Source of the DNA: Levilactobacillus lindianensis
GTDB lineage: Bacteria; Bacillota; Bacilli; Lactobacillales; Lactobacillaceae
DNA length: 32,784 nucleotides
Assembly: GCF_003946095.1 (NCBI RefSeq)
Contig: NZ_RHOD01000023.1
Span: 1-32,784 of the forward strand
Direction of reading: 5' to 3'
Position 1 is the stretch's first letter. Each line of letters starts with the position of its first letter. This document shows positions 16,212 through 24,697 of the stretch, piece after piece. The translations under genes and the position numbers were made by a program. Below the pieces are notes generated by a model. That model saw only the letters and a program-made list of their open reading frames with translations, ran no database searches and was not told the origin of the DNA.

Positions 16212-17702
16212 TTGGCAAAGAATTCAATTCGGGTTCGGTACGCACCGAGTCCTACCGGTCATCTGCACATTGGTAATGCCCGGACAGCGATCTTCAACTA
16301 CTTATTTGCCCGTCACAACAAGGGTAAGTTCATTATCAGAATCGAAGACACGGACACTAAACGCAATATCGCGGATGGTGAAAGAAGCCAACTTGACAAC
16401 TTAAAGTGGTTAGGTTTGGACTGGGATGAAGGTCCCGATGTCGGAGGAGACTACGGTCCCTACCGTCAATCCGAACGCCGTGAAATTTATGCGCCACTGA
16501 TCCAACAATTGTTGGATGAAGGCAAGGCTTACGAATCTTACCGGACGGAAGAAGAATTACAAGCCGACCGTGAAGCTCAAAAGGCTCGTAAGGAAATGCC
16601 ACATTACGAATACGAATACGCTGGCATGGACGAAGCCGAAAAGCAAGCGGCTATCGATGCCGCTAAGGCTAAGGGTTTGAAGCCCGTTATTCGTTTCCGC
16701 GTGCCCAAGGATGAAATCTTTGCCTGGGATGACATGGTTAAAGGGAACGTTTCCTTTAACTCTGACACCATTGGTGGGGACTTCGTCATCGCTAAGCGTG
16801 ATGGGATGCCAACGTACAACTTTGCCGTTGTCGTTGACGACCACAAGATGGCCATCAGCCACGTTTTCCGTGGAGACGACCACGTGGCCAACACGCCTAA
16901 GCAATTGATGATCTACCAAGCCTTTGGTTGGGAAGCTCCTAAGTTCGGCCACATGAGCCTGATCATCAGCAAGGACACTGGTAAGAAGTTGTCCAAGCGT
17001 GACGAATCCGTGCTCCAATTCATCGAACAATACCGGGACCTAGGTTACCTGCCAGAAGCCATGTTCAACTTCATTCTGTTGTTGGGCTGGTCACCAGTTG
17101 GGGAAGATGAAATCTTTAACCGTAAGCAATTCATCAAGATGTATGATGAAACGCGCCTGAGTTCCTCACCTGCCACCTTTGACAGTGACAAGCTGGACTG
17201 GTTGAATAACCGTTACGTCAAGGATGCCGATGAGAGCACCGTGATGGACCTAGCCTTGAAGCAATTGATCAAGGCGGGGAACGTGCCTGCTAACCCAGAC
17301 ACCAACACCATCGAATGGTCACGGCAACTGATCAACTTATACAAGCGGCAGATGAGTTACATGGCCCAAATCAATGACATGGCCTCGGTCTTCTTTGAAG
17401 AACCTGACCAAGTCACGGGTGAGGCCTTAGAAGAGATCAGCAACGAAACGGCTCCAGTTGTACTGAAGGCCTTCGCCGCTGAGATCGAAAAGCTCGATCT
17501 GTTTGACTCCGTTGAAATCTTCCACGTGATCAAGCGGGTCCAAGCACAGACCGGGATCAAGGGTCGTCAACTCTGGATGCCTATCCGGATTGCCGTTACC
17601 CATGAAATGCACGGTCCAGAATTACCAGAATCAATCGAATTAGTTGGCCGCGAAACGGCCTTACAACACATTCACCAAACTTTAGCGCAACTCGAAGACT
17701 AA
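16212..17702 (+). CDS. gltX: Glutamyl-tRNA synthetase
   Basis: Charges tRNA-Glu with glutamate; in lactobacilli it usually also charges tRNA-Gln, later corrected by GatCAB. The 496-residue protein has the class I signatures [14 protein letters not shown] (12-25) and the KMSKS variant KKLSKRDES at about 256-264. The anticodon-binding region fills the C-terminal third. The start is TTG 16212, with AAAGAGG about 10 nt upstream and the common N terminus [16 protein letters not shown]. An 8-bp inverted repeat TGTCATCA/TGATGGCA (16145-16165) lies in its leader. A terminator and a structured RNA separate it from cysS. Confidence 0.96.
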   Translation: MAKNSIRVRYAPSPTGHLHIGNARTAIFNYLFARHNKGKFIIRIEDTDTKRNIADGERSQLDNLKWLGLDWDEGPDVGGDYGPYRQSERREIYAPLIQQLLDEGKAYESYRTEEELQADREAQKARKEMPHYEYEYAGMDEAEKQAAIDAAKAKGLKPVIRFRVPKDEIFAWDDMVKGNVSFNSDTIGGDFVIAKRDGMPTYNFAVVVDDHKMAISHVFRGDDHVANTPKQLMIYQAFGWEAPKFGHMSLIISKDTGKKLSKRDESVLQFIEQYRDLGYLPEAMFNFILLLGWSPVGEDEIFNRKQFIKMYDETRLSSSPATFDSDKLDWLNNRYVKDADESTVMDLALKQLIKAGNVPANPDTNTIEWSRQLINLYKRQMSYMAQINDMASVFFEEPDQVTGEALEEISNETAPVVLKAFAAEIEKLDLFDSVEIFHVIKRVQAQTGIKGRQLWMPIRIAVTHEMHGPELPESIELVGRETALQHIHQTLAQLED

Positions 17703-17711
17703 CGATTTGGT

Positions 17712-17757
17712 AAAGAAGCCGGATGAAGGGCCTATGGCCATCCATTCGGCTTCTTTG
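17712..17757 (+). terminator. Terminator after gltX
   Basis: AAAGAAGCCGGATG and CATTCGGCTTCTTT pair, with GGGCC/GGCC further in; the right arm ends in TTCTTTG. Confidence 0.8.
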
Positions 17758-17771
17758 TTATCGGGTGAATA

Positions 17772-17780
17772 TGCTACAAT
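17772..17780 (+). promoter_or_regulatory. Extended -10 promoter of the cysS leader RNA
   Basis: TGCTACAAT is an extended -10 box right after the gltX terminator. Transcription would start near 17787, about 510 nt before cysS. Confidence 0.55.
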
Positions 17781-17786
17781 AGACCT

Positions 17787-18297
17787 ATCTTACGCATGGT
17801 CTTGGTTTTGATGCTGCGATCGAGACGCCAAAGGCGGCTAGGACCTCCGTCCTATGAGGCCCGCCCGAAGCCAAAAAAGCGGTCTTCAGACTCGACGGCA
17901 AGCCCCACAAAAAAACGTGGGTCTCGTCGTCGGCCCGTGGTGTAAGTCCGGATGAATCACCGGACTAACGCCACCGACACAGGATTCCGTTCCTAGCCGC
18001 CTTCGGCTGATTGCAACATCCGTTAGGGTTAATTGACAGAAGGTAGAGAATTTTTCATTCGGCCGGAGGCAATTAGACAGAACCCCGTGGTAGTGGACTT
18101 AGTCGATGGGCTTGTCGACTTAGTCCACTGGCCAGCTTTGAAACTCACGGATTTTGTGAGGTTCAAAGTTGCCCTGAAGACCGTTTCTCAGGCTTCAGGT
18201 CTGCCTCATGGGGTGACGTCTAATGGTCGCAGGCGCTAGATGACATTTAATGACGACCATTGCGTTTTAATTCAAGTTACCCGAAAGGAGCCTCGTG
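17787..18297 (+). ncRNA. Unrecognised large structured RNA or leader upstream of cysS
   Basis: No supported gene lies in these 511 bases. At least eight stems can be drawn by eye. Domain 1 is closed by 17810-17821 with 18009-18020 (12 positions, one mismatch, one G-U) and encloses hairpins TAGGAC/GTCCTA (17839-17854), CCCAC/GTGGG (17904-17921), GTGG-GTCCGG/CCGGAC-CCAC (17937-17974) and AGCCG/CGGCT (17995-18008). Domain 2 has three hairpins: 18093-18128 (14 bp, one mismatch), 18133-18171 (about 15 bp) and 18173-18199 (7 bp). The end, 18222-18268, is a terminator-like stem. I found no T-box sequence (AGGGTGGNACCGCG) and no RNase P, tmRNA, SRP or 6S signature. It may be a cysS leader, a free RNA, or both. 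Confidence 0.5.
18222..18270 (+). terminator. Candidate attenuator terminator before cysS
   Basis: AATGGTCG (18222-18229) pairs with CGACCATT (18254-18261), 24-base loop, followed after GCG by TTTTAATT. It lies 28 bases before the cysS start. The left arm overlaps CTAATGG (18220-18226), which could instead pair with CCGTTAG (18020-18026). Confidence 0.4.
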
Positions 18298-19710
18298 ATG
18301 CTCAAAGTATTCAATACGATGACCCGCCAGAAAGAAACATTTGAACCCATCACTCCCGGAGTGGTGAACATGTACGTCTGTGGGCCAACGGTTTACAACT
18401 ACATTCATATCGGTAATGCGCGGAGTGCGATTGCCTTTGATACCATCCGCCGTTACTTCGAATATCGCGGCTATCAAGTGAAGTACGTGTCTAACTTCAC
18501 CGATGTCGATGACAAGATGATTAAACAGGCTAAAAAATTAGGGATTACGGTGCCAGAACTGGGTGATCGGTTTATCCAGGCCTTCAAGGAAGATACCGCC
18601 CAACTCAACATCGAACCAGCCACGGTTAACCCCCGGGCAACCGATCACATTCCCGAAATTATTACGTTTGTGGAGACCTTAATCGATAAGGGGTACGCCT
18701 ATCCAGTCGATGGGGATGTCTATTACCGGGCTCACAAGTTTGCCCACTATGGCGACCTGTCCCACCAGAACCTCGATGAACTTGAGGAAGGCGCGTCACA
18801 ACACACGAATGACGAGGAAACGGCGCGTAAGGAAGATCCCGTCGACTTTGCCCTCTGGAAGGGAGCGAAGCCCGGAGAAATTTCCTGGCCATCACCTTGG
18901 GGTGCCGGTCGTCCGGGCTGGCATATCGAATGTTCGGTGATGTCCACTCACTTCTTAGGCGATACCTTTGATATTCACGGTGGTGGTGAGGACCTCACGT
19001 TCCCACACCACGAAAATGAAATCGCTCAGAGTGAAGCCAAGACGGGTAAAACCTTTGTGCACTACTGGTTACACAACGGCTTCGTCACGGTTGGCGATGA
19101 GAATGAAAAGATGAGTAAGTCACTTGGGAACTTCGTAACGGTCCACGATCTCTTGAAGACCGTGGATGCCCAAACATTACGGTTCTTTATGGCGACGACT
19201 CAATATCGGCGGCCGATCCAATACAGCCAACGGAACCTCGATACTGCCGCGCGGAACCTGGAACGGTTACAAACGGCTTACAACAATATGGGGTACCGAC
19301 TGAAGGATGCCGAGGCCGGTAATGACCCTAAGGTGGAACAAGAGATTCGGCAGATTACGGCGGATTACATCGATGCCATGGATGACGACTTTAACGTTCA
19401 AAATGGGATCGCTGAGGTCCACGATTTGGCCCGCTTAGGGAACGTCTATGCCGAACGGCCAGTGGTCTTTGCTGGGACGCTCGTATTCATTCGCAAGACG
19501 CTCAGTGACCTCCTAGCCGTGTTTGGCGTGACCTTTACGGAGACTACCGAGTTAGACGATGACCATATCCAAGCTTTGATTGACGAACGAATCGCGGCCA
19601 GAAATGACCGGAACTTCGAACGTAGCGATGAGATTCGCGAACAACTCAAGAGTCAAGGCATCATTTTGGAAGACACGCCCCAAGGGACGCGCTGGAGAAA
19701 GGGAAATTAA
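18298..19710 (+). CDS. cysS: Cysteinyl-tRNA synthetase
   Basis: Charges tRNA-Cys with cysteine. The 470-residue class I enzyme has HIGN (37-40) and KMSKS (271-275). The zinc ligands used for cysteine selection are all there: Cys28, Cys212, His237 and Glu241. ATG 18298 has AAGGAG 7 nt upstream; a GTG codon directly before it is less well spaced. The stop codon overlaps the mrnC start (TAATG), so translation is coupled. It opens the cysS-mrnC-rlmB-yacP unit, which follows a long structured leader. The Bacillus partner cysE is not present. Confidence 0.97.
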   Translation: MLKVFNTMTRQKETFEPITPGVVNMYVCGPTVYNYIHIGNARSAIAFDTIRRYFEYRGYQVKYVSNFTDVDDKMIKQAKKLGITVPELGDRFIQAFKEDTAQLNIEPATVNPRATDHIPEIITFVETLIDKGYAYPVDGDVYYRAHKFAHYGDLSHQNLDELEEGASQHTNDEETARKEDPVDFALWKGAKPGEISWPSPWGAGRPGWHIECSVMSTHFLGDTFDIHGGGEDLTFPHHENEIAQSEAKTGKTFVHYWLHNGFVTVGDENEKMSKSLGNFVTVHDLLKTVDAQTLRFFMATTQYRRPIQYSQRNLDTAARNLERLQTAYNNMGYRLKDAEAGNDPKVEQEIRQITADYIDAMDDDFNVQNGIAEVHDLARLGNVYAERPVVFAGTLVFIRKTLSDLLAVFGVTFTETTELDDDHIQALIDERIAARNDRNFERSDEIREQLKSQGIILEDTPQGTRWRKGN

Positions 19711-20129
19711 TGACTGAACAAGCTGAAACAACTGATTTTCGACAATTAAACGGGGTGGCGCTAGCCTACATGGGAGACGCTACCTATGAGGTTCACATTC
19801 GTCAACACCTGATTGAAGCGGGCATTGCCAAGCCTAATCATTTGCAGAAGACGGCAACCCACTATGTCTCTGCCAAGGCGCAAGCGGCGCTCATCGCTCT
19901 GATGGAAGAGGATAATCTGCTCAGCGATGAAGAGTGGACCATGTTCAAGCGTGGTCGGAATGCGAAGAGTTACACCCACGCCAAGAATACCGACGTGGTG
20001 ACCTATCGGATCTCAACCGGGTTTGAAGCCCTGATGGGGTATTTGGCCCTCAGCGGTCAGGCCGATCGGGTCAATGAACTTAGTAATTGGTGTATTGAAC
20101 AAGTGGAAGCGGGGCGGACAAAGAAATGA
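19710..20129 (+). CDS. mrnC: Mini-ribonuclease III
   Basis: Dimeric RNase III-like enzyme without a dsRNA-binding domain; in B. subtilis it matures 23S rRNA ends. The 139-residue protein starts with [19 protein letters not shown], carrying catalytic Asp23, and has Glu106 in [11 protein letters not shown], both at the positions known for the family. It overlaps cysS by one base and rlmB by four bases (ATGA), a tightly coupled operon. Confidence 0.95.
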   Translation: MTEQAETTDFRQLNGVALAYMGDATYEVHIRQHLIEAGIAKPNHLQKTATHYVSAKAQAALIALMEEDNLLSDEEWTMFKRGRNAKSYTHAKNTDVVTYRISTGFEALMGYLALSGQADRVNELSNWCIEQVEAGRTKK

Positions 20130-20899
20130 AACCAGAACAAAACGACTCTAAGGATACCGCGGCAGATTTCGTGATTGGTCGGCACCCAGCCGTTGCCGCA
20201 TTGCGGAGTCAACAAACGATTAACAAAGTTTTTCTGCAGAGTGGGTTGAAGGCCGAAGCCATTGACGAGATTCGTCAATTGGCGCATAAGCGTCACTTAG
20301 TGATTTCCGAAGTCCCTAAGCAGAAGCTGGATCAACTGACGGATCACGAGAATCACCAAGGGGTAGTCCTAGGTGTTGCTGCATTTGAGTACGCCACAAT
20401 TGACGATCTCTTTGCCAAGGCCGAAGCCGCCGGCGAACCGCCATTCTTCCTGATCTTAGACGGCGTGGAAGATCCCCATAACTTGGGATCAATCATGCGG
20501 ACGGCCGATGCTAGCGGTGTTCACGGGATTATTATTCCGAAACGCCGGGCTGTGGGACTGACGTCGGTAGTTGCCAAGACCTCGACTGGGGCCATCGAAA
20601 CGGTGCCAGTCGCCCGGGTGACCAATCTGGTCAATACCGTTAAGGACTTGAAGGAACGCGGGCTGTGGATTTTCGGGACTGACATGGCCGGTACCGACTA
20701 TCGTGACTGGAATGCCAAGGGGGCTACAGGCCTGATCATCGGCAATGAAGGCAAGGGAATTTCCCGTTTGCTGAAGGAAACGGTTGATGAGACACTGACC
20801 ATCCCCATGGTCGGTTCCGTTCAAAGCCTTAACGCCAGTGTGGCAGCTGGACTCTTGATGTATCAAGGGTTCAGTTCACGGCACCCCGTACAACACTAA
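20126..20899 (+). CDS. rlmB: 23S rRNA 2'-O-methyltransferase RlmB, SpoU family
   Basis: SPOUT methyltransferase that methylates a guanosine in the 23S rRNA peptidyl-transferase region (G2251 in E. coli). At 257 residues it has the N-terminal substrate-binding domain (about 12-85) and the knotted catalytic domain with [27 protein letters not shown] and [19 protein letters not shown] TrmH-type tRNA enzyme is the main alternative, but the neighbours (cysS, mrnC, yacP) match the RlmB position in Firmicutes. Confidence 0.94.
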   Translation: MKPEQNDSKDTAADFVIGRHPAVAALRSQQTINKVFLQSGLKAEAIDEIRQLAHKRHLVISEVPKQKLDQLTDHENHQGVVLGVAAFEYATIDDLFAKAEAAGEPPFFLILDGVEDPHNLGSIMRTADASGVHGIIIPKRRAVGLTSVVAKTSTGAIETVPVARVTNLVNTVKDLKERGLWIFGTDMAGTDYRDWNAKGATGLIIGNEGKGISRLLKETVDETLTIPMVGSVQSLNASVAAGLLMYQGFSSRHPVQH

Positions 20900-20920
20900 T
20901 CGTAGAAATGGGCGAAGGAT

Positions 20921-21475
20921 ATGAAAGAAGATATTTTAATTGTCGATGCGTATAATATGATCGGCAACTGGCCTGAGCTCAATCGGTTAAAGTTGAAAGA
21001 CCGGTTACCGGAGGCCAGAGACCAGCTGTTGAGCATGTTGGCTAATTACCGTAAGTTGCGAGACGCCCAAATCACCGTGGTCTTTGATGCCATGTATGTG
21101 CCAGGAATCTCGAAGAGCTATCAGCAATTCGACCTGGAAGTGGTCTGGACGAATCGTGATGAGACGGCGGACAGCTATATCGAAAAGCTGGCCAAAGAGC
21201 GGCAGACACGCTTTACGCAAGTCACCGTGGCCACCAGTGATCAGGCCGAACAGTGGACGATCTTCTCGGAAGGGGCTCTGCGGATTCCCGCGGGAGAACT
21301 CCTCCGAGATATTGAGCGGGCTAAGAATGAAGTCAAACAGACTGCCCGTGAGTTTGCGGACAAGGGCTTGGTGCGTAAGTCGCCCTGGAATGATCAGCAA
21401 CTCTACAAGTTAGAGAAGCTTCGTGACCAGATGATGGCCAAACCACCACGAGCCAAGAAAACAAAACATAAATAA
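20921..21475 (+). CDS. rae1: YacP/Rae1 NYN-domain endoribonuclease
   Basis: A 184-residue protein of the YacP family. In B. subtilis this protein (Rae1) enters the ribosomal A site and cuts certain mRNAs during translation. The NYN/PIN fold is seen in ILIVDAYNMIG with Asp9, VVFDAMYVPG, ETADSYIEKLAKE and VATSDQAEQW. The C terminus is basic (KPPRAKKTKHK), suiting RNA or ribosome contact. It starts 21 nt after rlmB with GAAGGAT as ribosome binding site. A terminator follows. Confidence 0.92.
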   Translation: MKEDILIVDAYNMIGNWPELNRLKLKDRLPEARDQLLSMLANYRKLRDAQITVVFDAMYVPGISKSYQQFDLEVVWTNRDETADSYIEKLAKERQTRFTQVTVATSDQAEQWTIFSEGALRIPAGELLRDIERAKNEVKQTAREFADKGLVRKSPWNDQQLYKLEKLRDQMMAKPPRAKKTKHK

Positions 21476-21500
21476 AACACGCGTTCGCTCGGCGAACAGT

Positions 21501-21545
21501 TAGCCTTCCTTTAGACTGAAATTGCAGCTAAAGGGAGGCTATTTT
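21501..21545 (+). terminator. Terminator after yacP, overlapping the sigH ribosome binding site
   Basis: TAGCCTTCCTTTAG (21501-21514) pairs with CTAAAGGGAGGCTA (21528-21541), 14 positions with one mismatch, followed by TTTTAATT. The right arm contains GGGAGG, which is also the best ribosome binding site for the next gene at 21548. Confidence 0.8.
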
Positions 21546-21547
21546 AA

Positions 21548-22117
21548 TTGGGACAAATGACTGATTGGGCACTACTAACCTTGATTCGCCAAAGCTTGGA
21601 TTCACCGGCACTGATGGTCTTGTTTGAGCGGTACCGGCCGATTCTGTTACACCTACAGCAGCAATACTACATTCCGGGGCACGACAGTGAGGATTGGGAA
21701 CAGGAAGCCTTGTTAGTCTTTTGTCGGGCGACCACGACCTTTTCGCCCCGTCGGTCACCTAACTTTGGGGCGTTCTACCGCTTAATTTTGAGTCATCGGG
21801 TCTTTGACTTGATTCGCCAAAGCCAAGCGCAGAAACGACAGGCGGTGGGGCCGGAGGTGTCCTTGGAAGATCACCGTGAGTATCTCGCAGATACCGTTCC
21901 AGATCACCGGTTGGCCGTGCGCGAACAACTCGAAATTAAAGAGGCCCTCAGGGTATTTCCGGGACGGCTCTCACGGGTTGAAAAGGCCGTCTTTGCCGGG
22001 TTAATGCGCGGGGCGACGCCGGCTGACATTGGCGACTTGGAGCAGATGAACCGGCAGCAGGTGACCGCGGCGGTCCATCGCTGTCAGGTGAAGCTACGGG
22101 AGTTGTTAGCCGAATGA
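21548..22117 (+). CDS. sigH: SigH-like sigma-70 family factor
   Basis: A 189-residue alternative sigma factor. Region 2 includes HDSEDWEQEALLVFCRATTTF and FGAFYRLILSHRVFDLIRQSQ; region 4 is the C-terminal helix-turn-helix with LSRVEKAVFAGLMRGATPADIG and MNRQQVTAAVHRCQVKLREL. It occupies the SigH position of B. subtilis (yacP-sigH-rpmG-secE-nusG); in lactobacilli such as L. sakei the homologue drives competence genes rather than sporulation. TTG 21548 is taken because GGGAGG lies 9 nt upstream; ATG 21557 is an alternative. The ribosome binding site is buried in a hairpin, so expression may be limited. Confidence 0.85.
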   Translation: MGQMTDWALLTLIRQSLDSPALMVLFERYRPILLHLQQQYYIPGHDSEDWEQEALLVFCRATTTFSPRRSPNFGAFYRLILSHRVFDLIRQSQAQKRQAVGPEVSLEDHREYLADTVPDHRLAVREQLEIKEALRVFPGRLSRVEKAVFAGLMRGATPADIGDLEQMNRQQVTAAVHRCQVKLRELLAE

Positions 22118-22146
22118 TTGACGGGACTGGTAATTGATGGTAATCT
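22118..22146 (+). promoter_or_regulatory. Promoter for rpmG-secE
   Basis: TTGACG (22118-22123), 17-bp spacer, TAATCT (22141-22146), directly after the sigH stop codon. Confidence 0.5.
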
Positions 22147-22192
22147 AATGCAGTATGAGTTTGAACATGATTTAATTAAAGGTGGTGGCAAG

Positions 22193-22342
22193 ATGGCTCA
22201 GAAGAAGATTGCTTTGGCCTGCTCAGTTTGTGGGTCACGGAATTACACCATCACAGCAAGCGCAACCCGCACGGAACGACTTGAGGTTAAGAAGTTCTGT
22301 AAATATTGTGGGAAGTACACGTTACATCGTGAGACCCGTTAA
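22193..22342 (+). CDS. rpmG: Ribosomal protein bL33
   Basis: A 49-residue large-subunit protein with two CxxC pairs (CSVCGS and CKYCGK), the zinc-binding form of L33. ATG 22193 follows AAAGGTGG by 7 nt; an upstream in-frame start would add an unlikely N terminus. It precedes secE, the conserved Firmicutes order. Confidence 0.93.
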   Translation: MAQKKIALACSVCGSRNYTITASATRTERLEVKKFCKYCGKYTLHRETR

Positions 22343-22391
22343 TTTAGACTAACAATTCCAACGAACATAGGACATTTTAGGAGGCAACAGC

Positions 22392-22568
22392 ATGCGTTTA
22401 TTCCGATTTTTCAAGTCAGTAGGGCAAGAAATGAAGCAGGTTTCTTGGCCAGGTGTTAAGCAAACACGGCACGACACGGGGACCGTTGTGGGGATTTCCA
22501 TTCTCTTCTCCATTTTCTTCGCTGTCGTTGACTGGGTCGTTCAGTACGGACTGAAGTTCCTCTCCTAA
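22392..22568 (+). CDS. secE: Preprotein translocase subunit SecE
   Basis: A 58-residue single-span form of SecE, which clamps SecY in the protein export channel. The cytoplasmic amphipathic helix with EMKQVSWPGVKQT (13-25) is diagnostic, followed by one membrane segment, VVGISILFSIFFAVVDWVVQYG (about 32-53). ATG 22392 follows AGGAGG by 7 nt. It lies between rpmG and nusG as expected. Confidence 0.95.
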   Translation: MRLFRFFKSVGQEMKQVSWPGVKQTRHDTGTVVGISILFSIFFAVVDWVVQYGLKFLS

Positions 22569-22581
22569 GTGGAATTGTCAG

Positions 22582-22610
22582 TGGTCAAACACGGTTAAAT
22601 ATGCTATATT
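22582..22610 (+). promoter_or_regulatory. Promoter for nusG
   Basis: TGGTCA (22582-22587), 17-bp spacer, TATATT (22605-22610), with an extended TG at 22602. Predicted start near 22617. Confidence 0.5.
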
Positions 22611-22623
22611 GGTAGGTAACAGG

Positions 22624-22649
22624 AACTTCGACTTGCGCGGAGTTTTTTT
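22624..22649 (+). terminator. Terminator or attenuator between secE and nusG
   Basis: A 7-bp stem AACTTCG/CGGAGTT (one G-U) with loop ACTTGCG and seven T. It lies downstream of the likely nusG promoter, so it could stop both secE readthrough and new nusG transcripts. Confidence 0.6.
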
Positions 22650-22693
22650 ATTTTGCTCGAAAAAGTCAATTATTTAAAGGAGTTGCACCAAAC

Positions 22694-23245
22694 ATGGTTG
22701 AGTCAGCGGAAAAGCAATGGTACGTCTTGCATACGTACGCCGGATACGAAAACAAGGTTATGGCAAACTTGGAATCCCGGTCAGAATCAATGGGCATGCA
22801 GGACAACATCTTCCGGGTTGTTGTCCCAGAAGAAGAAACCCACGAAGTCAAGAATGGTAAGGATAAGGTCTCAATGGAAAAGACTTTCCCTGGCTACGTC
22901 TTGTTGGAAATGGTCATGAGTGATCAGGCTTGGTACGTGGTTCGGAACACCCCTGGGGTTACCGGATTCTTAGGCTCTCACGGTCAAGGTAGTAAGCCAA
23001 CGCCACTGTTACCAGATGAAGTTGAACGGATCTTGCGTCGTGTGGGGATGTCTGCACGTCATGCCGATCTGGATGTAGCTCCTGGTGATTCAGTGACAAT
23101 TGTCGACGGGGCCTTCAGTGGCTTGGTCGGTAAGATTACCGAAGTTGACAACGAAAAGATGAAGCTCAAGGTGAACATCGACATGTTCGGTCGCGAAACC
23201 AGTACCGAATTAAACTTTGATCAAGTCGACCCAATCTTAGGGTAG
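22694..23245 (+). CDS. nusG: Transcription termination/antitermination protein NusG
   Basis: Binds RNA polymerase and modulates pausing and termination. The 183-residue protein has the NGN domain (about 8-115, starting KQWYVLHTYAGYENKV) and a C-terminal KOW domain (about 128-180: PGDSVTIVDGAFSGLVGKITEVD). ATG 22694 has AAAGGAG 11 nt upstream, a little long. Confidence 0.96.
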   Translation: MVESAEKQWYVLHTYAGYENKVMANLESRSESMGMQDNIFRVVVPEEETHEVKNGKDKVSMEKTFPGYVLLEMVMSDQAWYVVRNTPGVTGFLGSHGQGSKPTPLLPDEVERILRRVGMSARHADLDVAPGDSVTIVDGAFSGLVGKITEVDNEKMKLKVNIDMFGRETSTELNFDQVDPILG

Positions 23246-23319
23246 GCAAGCGTCAGCGGTTGTCGATAACCGGCTATAGTTAGGTGGCACGGTCATCTCA
23301 GCGATAGTTTAAAATGAAC

Positions 23320-23348
23320 TTGTTGTGGTTAGTAAAGTGTGGTATGAT
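23320..23348 (+). promoter_or_regulatory. Promoter of the rplK-rplA operon
   Basis: TTGTTG (23320-23325), 17-bp spacer, TATGAT (23343-23348), with a leader of about 85 nt before rplK. Confidence 0.6.
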
Positions 23349-23354
23349 TCTCTA

Positions 23355-23424
23355 GTATGCGTTAGAGCATACAGTCAACGTGGGAGGGGCAAACTAACAG
23401 CCCCACTTACCACACACGGACTCA
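23355..23424 (+). promoter_or_regulatory. Putative L1-binding leader of rplK
   Basis: The leader holds a hairpin GTATGC/GCATAC (23355-23372), then GTGGGAGG (23380-23387) leading into GGGGC/GCCCC. GTGGGAGG is the same sequence as in the L1-binding region of 23S rRNA. An L1 autoregulatory site is likely by analogy with other L11-L1 operons. Confidence 0.55.
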
Positions 23425-23439
23425 AGGAGGTATTGTCTC

Positions 23440-23865
23440 GTGGCTAAAAAAGTAGCTAATGTCGTTAAATTACAGATTCCTGCGGGTAAAGCAACCCCAG
23501 CTCCCCCAGTTGGACCAGCTTTAGGTCAAGCAGGTATCAACATCATGGGCTTCACTAAGGAATTCAACGCTCGTACCGCTGACCAAGCTGGTATGATCAT
23601 TCCTGTTGTGATCAGTGTCTATGAAGATCGTTCCTTTGATTTCATCACTAAGACTCCTCCAGCAGCAACGCTGTTGAAGAAGGCTGCTGGTGTTGAAAGT
23701 GGTTCTGGCGAACCTAACACGAAAAAGGTTGCTACGGTAACCAAGGATCAAGTTAAGCAAATCGCTGAAACTAAAATGCAAGATCTAAACGCAGCTGATG
23801 TTGAAGCAGCTATGCGCATGATTGAAGGTACTGCCCGGAGCATGGGCTTCACGGTCGAAGGTTAA
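23440..23865 (+). CDS. rplK: Ribosomal protein uL11
   Basis: A 141-residue protein of the GTPase-associated centre of the 50S subunit. The N-terminal domain [27 protein letters not shown] is diagnostic and the C-terminal rRNA-binding domain ends [19 protein letters not shown] start at 23440, with AAGGAGG upstream. First gene of the L11-L1 operon. Confidence 0.97.
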   Translation: MAKKVANVVKLQIPAGKATPAPPVGPALGQAGINIMGFTKEFNARTADQAGMIIPVVISVYEDRSFDFITKTPPAATLLKKAAGVESGSGEPNTKKVATVTKDQVKQIAETKMQDLNAADVEAAMRMIEGTARSMGFTVEG

Positions 23866-23875
23866 GCTCAGTTTT

Positions 23876-23939
23876 CGGATAGTCGGACACTTCACGAAAA
23901 TGAAATGTGTCAAGTGGGAGGTTTATCCGTTACAACCAC
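23876..23939 (+). promoter_or_regulatory. Structured rplK-rplA spacer with second L1-like motif
   Basis: CGGATA (23876-23881) can pair with TATCCG (23924-23929), enclosing the hairpin GACACTTCA/TGAAATGTGTC (23886-23911). GTGGGAGG (23914-23921) follows, running into GGTT/AACC (23920-23937). The same octamer is in the rplK leader. Confidence 0.45.
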
Positions 23940-23963
23940 ATTTGCAAGGAGGAATACACAAAA

Positions 23964-24662
23964 ATGGCTAACAAAAGAGGTAAAAAGTACCAGGACGCTG
24001 CCAAGCTGGTTGAAGCCGACAAGGTTTACAGCATGGACGACGCCGTGGCATTAGTAAAGAAGATGGACTTCGCTAAGTTTGATGCATCCGTAGAGGTTGC
24101 TTTCAAGCTTAACGTTGACACCAAGCAAGCGGACCAACAACTCCGTGGTGCCTTAGTATTACCTAACGGTACTGGTAAGGACACAACTGTTGTTGTATTT
24201 GCCAAGGGTGACCAAGCTAAGGCTGCTGAAGCAGCTGGTGCTGACGTCGTTGGTGAACAAGACTTAGTTGAACGTATCCAAGACGGCTGGTTAGACTTTG
24301 ACGTTGCCATTGCAACGCCAGACATGATGGCCCAAGTTGGTCGTTTAGGCCGGGTCTTAGGACCTAAGGGCTTAATGCCTAACCCTAAGACGGGTACGGT
24401 TACGATGAACGTCGAAAAGGCCGTTTCCGATGCTAAGAATGGTCAAGTTACCTACCGGACTGACCGCGATGGTAACGTTGCCGTTGCATTCGGTAAGGTT
24501 TCATTCGATGCTGACAAGTTAGCTGGTAACTTAAAGGCTATCGCTGAATTAATTGTTCGTGCACGTCCTGCCGCTGTTCGTGGCACTTACGTTCAACACG
24601 TTTCAATTTCTTCAACGTTTGGCCCTAGTGTTAACGTTGACTTGGCATCTATGATTGCCTAA
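23964..24662 (+). CDS. rplA: Ribosomal protein uL1
   Basis: A 232-residue protein of the L1 stalk; it also represses its own operon in many bacteria. Full length, with [17 protein letters not shown] as the family signature. ATG 23964 follows AAGGAGG; an upstream in-frame start at 23907 would cover the structured spacer and is not credible. Confidence 0.97.
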   Translation: MANKRGKKYQDAAKLVEADKVYSMDDAVALVKKMDFAKFDASVEVAFKLNVDTKQADQQLRGALVLPNGTGKDTTVVVFAKGDQAKAAEAAGADVVGEQDLVERIQDGWLDFDVAIATPDMMAQVGRLGRVLGPKGLMPNPKTGTVTMNVEKAVSDAKNGQVTYRTDRDGNVAVAFGKVSFDADKLAGNLKAIAELIVRARPAAVRGTYVQHVSISSTFGPSVNVDLASMIA

Positions 24663-24697
24663 GTTTTATTGAGACTAAAAAAATCCCTAACAATACA

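Noticed and set aside
18033-18239. 68-codon frame inside the cysS leader
   Set aside because: It runs through three long hairpins that dictate its sequence, giving a repetitive VDLVDGLVDLV peptide; RNA structure explains it better than coding.
17787-18297. T-box riboswitch for cysS
   Set aside because: Position is right for one, but I could not find the T-box sequence or a plausible specifier hairpin.
17787-18297. RNase P RNA, tmRNA, SRP RNA or 6S RNA
   Set aside because: Conserved cores such as GAGGAAAGTCC of RNase P and the GGAAGGAAGCAGC-like SRP loop are absent; ACAGAA alone is not enough.
23907-23963. N-terminal extension of L1
   Set aside because: Overlaps the structured spacer and ribosome binding site; MANKRGKKY is the normal L1 start.
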